DNA from: a virus
Direction: 5' to 3' (one strand)
Length of the DNA stretch: 58,210 bases
IMG/VR virus record: IMGVR_UViG_3300007735_000763
Span: 1 to 58,210 of that record
The notes below the pieces were generated by a model. It ran no database searches. It was not told where the DNA came from and saw only the letters and a list, made by a program, of their open reading frames with translations. The translations under genes were made by a program, and so were the position numbers. How positions within the stretch are numbered: the first letter of the stretch is position 1; every line of letters starts with the position of its first letter. This document shows, piece by piece, positions 56,481 to 58,210 of the stretch.

Positions 56481-57386
56481 GTGGCCGATGCAGTCGTTGC
56501 TTTCCAAGGGTGGAATGCTTCTGGCGTAGGCTGGGGCGAAGACCCTTGGGGTGAGAGCCTCGCGGCACTGCCTACGGGGACGGGCGCGGTTGGCTCGGTC
56601 ACTATTACCGCTAACGCAAGCGTTAGCGTTACGGGCGTTTCGGCCACTGGGGCGGTTGGCACTGTCACGGCCGCCGCCGGGGCCGATGTCTCCGTCACAG
56701 GCCTGGCAGCAACGGGTTCCGTTGGATCGGTTCAGATCACAGGCGATGCCAACGTCAGTCTGACAGGCGTTTCGGCCACGGGTGCCGTCGGCACCGTTAC
56801 GATCAGCGGCGAGGCAAACGTCCCGGTCACCGGGCTCCAGGCCACGGCCTCCGTGGGTTCGGTCACCGTTACCGCTGGGGCCAGCGTCAACGTCACGGGC
56901 GTCCAGGCCACAGGTGCGATCGGCACGGCAGCCGTCACGGGCACGGCAAACGTCACGCTTACAGGTGTTGAAGGCACCGGCGAAGTCGGATCGGTTGACG
57001 TCAATGCCGGCACGGACGTCAACGTCACGGGGGTCGCGGCTACCGGAGCCGTAGGCTCGGTACAGATCACAGGAACGGCCAGCGTTTTGTTGACCGGGGT
57101 CAGCGCAAGTGCGCTCCTTGGCAATGTTACGGTGGTCACGGAACAGAACGTCAATGTCACAGGCGTTTCTGCAACCGGCCAAGTCGGCTCGGTCACTACA
57201 ACTTCAGATGCAAATGTCACACTCACGGGCGTCTTTGCTACGGGCCAGGTAGGATCTGTGTTGGTTTGGGGCGTGATTAATGACAATCAGACGCCCAACT
57301 GGCAGAATGTCGATGACTCGCAGACACAAAATTGGGTCATAGTCAACGACGGCAACACGGTGATTTGGACGCAGGTGGTTACCTAA
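56481..57386 (+). CDS. Fibre-like protein of 22-residue repeats
   Basis: 301 residues from a GTG. Ten to eleven tandem 22-residue units of the form V-x-V-T-G-V-x-A-T-G-x-V-G-S-V-x-x-x-x-x-A-N run from about residue 30 to 265, with only a few substitutions per unit, predicting a regular beta solenoid or stacked hairpins. The C-terminus is Trp/Asn/Asp-rich (NWQNVDDSQTQNWVIVNDGN). Probably a shaft or receptor-binding structure of the tail. Confidence 0.6.
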   Translation: MADAVVAFQGWNASGVGWGEDPWGESLAALPTGTGAVGSVTITANASVSVTGVSATGAVGTVTAAAGADVSVTGLAATGSVGSVQITGDANVSLTGVSATGAVGTVTISGEANVPVTGLQATASVGSVTVTAGASVNVTGVQATGAIGTAAVTGTANVTLTGVEGTGEVGSVDVNAGTDVNVTGVAATGAVGSVQITGTASVLLTGVSASALLGNVTVVTEQNVNVTGVSATGQVGSVTTTSDANVTLTGVFATGQVGSVLVWGVINDNQTPNWQNVDDSQTQNWVIVNDGNTVIWTQVVT

Positions 57387-57398
57387 AGGAAGAATGTC

Positions 57399-58210
57399 AT
57401 GGCTAGTACTTATTCCACTAACCTGAAGATCGAGTTGCAGGCAACCGGTGAAAACTCCGGCACTTGGGGCACGATCACCAACACCAACCTCGGCACCGCG
57501 CTCGAGCAGGCGATCGTCGGCTACGGCAACCCGAGTTACGCCTCGGACGTTAACCTGACTCTGACCTACACGGACACCAACGCCGCCCAAGCGGCGCGCG
57601 CCCTGGTCCTAAACGTCACCTCCGCAGTCAGCCTCACGGCCACGCGCGAGCTGGTCGTCCCGACGATCCAGAAGCAGTACATCGTCCAGAACAACACGAC
57701 CGGATCTCAAAGCATCACGGTCAAGACCTCCGCCGGCACGGGCATCACGGTGCCAAACGGCCGCAAGGCGCATCTCTATGTCGACGGCACGAACGTCATC
57801 TACATGGATGATTACGTCGACATCAACGGTGGTGCGATCGACGGCACGCCGATCGGCGCGAACAGTGCGTCGACGGGTGCGTTCACCACAGTTACTGCCT
57901 CTGGAAACATCACCAGCGGCGGCATCCTGCAAGCCCTTGGCACGGTGCAATCATCCTCTGGCGCAGACTTGTCGCTGAACGCTAACGGCGCAAACCGCGA
58001 TGTGTTTTTGAAGGTCAACGGCACGACGCTGATGACCGTGCAGGGGTCTACGACCAACGTCGGCATCGGCACGACGAGTCCGGCAAGAAAACTTACGATA
58101 AGCGGATCAGGCGTATTTGCCGCAACAACGGGTTCGTCAATTCGCTTGGATAATTCAAGCACAGGCAGATTTGCAATCGTAGACCTTGACAACTCTCAAA
58201 ACATCGCGCT
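57399..58210 (+). CDS. Tail fibre protein, N-terminal part (cut by window end)
   Basis: 270 full codons from ATG 57399; an ATG 5 bases upstream opens only a short frame. MASTYSTNLKIELQATGENSGTWG is a classic start of phage tail fibre and tip proteins. A repeat-rich middle (TPIGANSASTGAFTTVTASG) and VGIGTTSPARKLTISGSG, typical of fibres ending in an S74-type chaperone, follow. No stop before 58210, so the C-terminus, where receptor specificity lies, is absent. Confidence 0.75.
   Translation, partial: MASTYSTNLKIELQATGENSGTWGTITNTNLGTALEQAIVGYGNPSYASDVNLTLTYTDTNAAQAARALVLNVTSAVSLTATRELVVPTIQKQYIVQNNTTGSQSITVKTSAGTGITVPNGRKAHLYVDGTNVIYMDDYVDINGGAIDGTPIGANSASTGAFTTVTASGNITSGGILQALGTVQSSSGADLSLNANGANRDVFLKVNGTTLMTVQGSTTNVGIGTTSPARKLTISGSGVFAATTGSSIRLDNSSTGRFAIVDLDNSQNIA

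Overview
The window looks like nearly all of the genome of an uncultured tailed phage (GC-rich, dense, almost every gene on the + strand, stop/start overlaps such as ATGA and GTGA throughout). The virion set points to a short-tailed virus with P22-like hardware: a large terminase, a 772-residue P22-type portal with a helical C-terminus, a scaffold-like protein, a Mu gpT-like/HK97-fold major capsid protein, two gp4/gp11-type head-tail adaptors, a gp10-like tail accessory protein and several very large Ala/Gln/Gly-rich proteins of the internal-virion kind. Shine-Dalgarno sites and sigma70-like promoters suggest a Gram-negative (probably proteobacterial, aquatic) host; that is inference. I see no integrase, excisionase, CI-like repressor, tRNA or CRISPR array.

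Layout. 1-3.25 kb: 3' end of an upstream gene, then lysis (membrane proteins, GTA-type 3TM holin, GH24 lysozyme) interrupted by a GIY-YIG homing endonuclease, and small basic or zinc-binding proteins. 3.25-17.4 kb: tail accessory and internal virion genes. 17.4-19.6 kb: the only minus-strand genes, an MGME1/RecB-like nuclease and a SNF2 helicase, convergent with the virion operon and divergent from the replication operon. 19.65-26.7 kb: replication (coiled-coil protein, probable SSB, archaeo-eukaryotic-type primase, UvrD-like helicase, family A DNA polymerase). 26.7-31.4 kb: about 18 small early genes, including an RNA polymerase alpha-CTD look-alike, a GNAT acetyltransferase, an HNH-like protein and small membrane proteins, ended by a terminator. 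31.4-31.9 kb: noncoding, with a long inverted repeat around an AT-rich core (origin candidate). 31.9-33.75 kb: small terminase, VRR-NUC-like nuclease, small ORFs.

33.8-38.3 kb is the standout accessory region. It holds three genes in two promoter-gene-terminator units: a DUF932 protein; then an amidoligase with an N-terminal zinc finger followed by a class II glutamine amidotransferase. Word use differs strongly from the neighbours (CCWGG, CTCGAG and CGATCG very frequent). About 0.8 kb of repeat-rich noncoding DNA with nested hairpins follows, directly before the large terminase. Together these look like an acquired cassette that may make an amide- or isopeptide-type modification using glutamine-derived ammonia.

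38.35-58.2 kb: late operon: large terminase, a protein of polyproline rods alternating with small Cys modules, two virion proteins sharing an N-terminal domain but carrying different C-terminal domains (PcfJ-like and ADP-ribosyltransferase-like), portal, GroES-like co-chaperonin, scaffold, capsid, a second GIY-YIG gene, decoration proteins, adaptors, a 22-residue-repeat fibre and the start of a tail fibre cut by the window end. The gene order suggests a circularly permuted genome opened within or near the tail fibre gene. The ends do not join in frame as given, so some sequence is missing there.

All family assignments come from reading motifs by eye; no database search was run.
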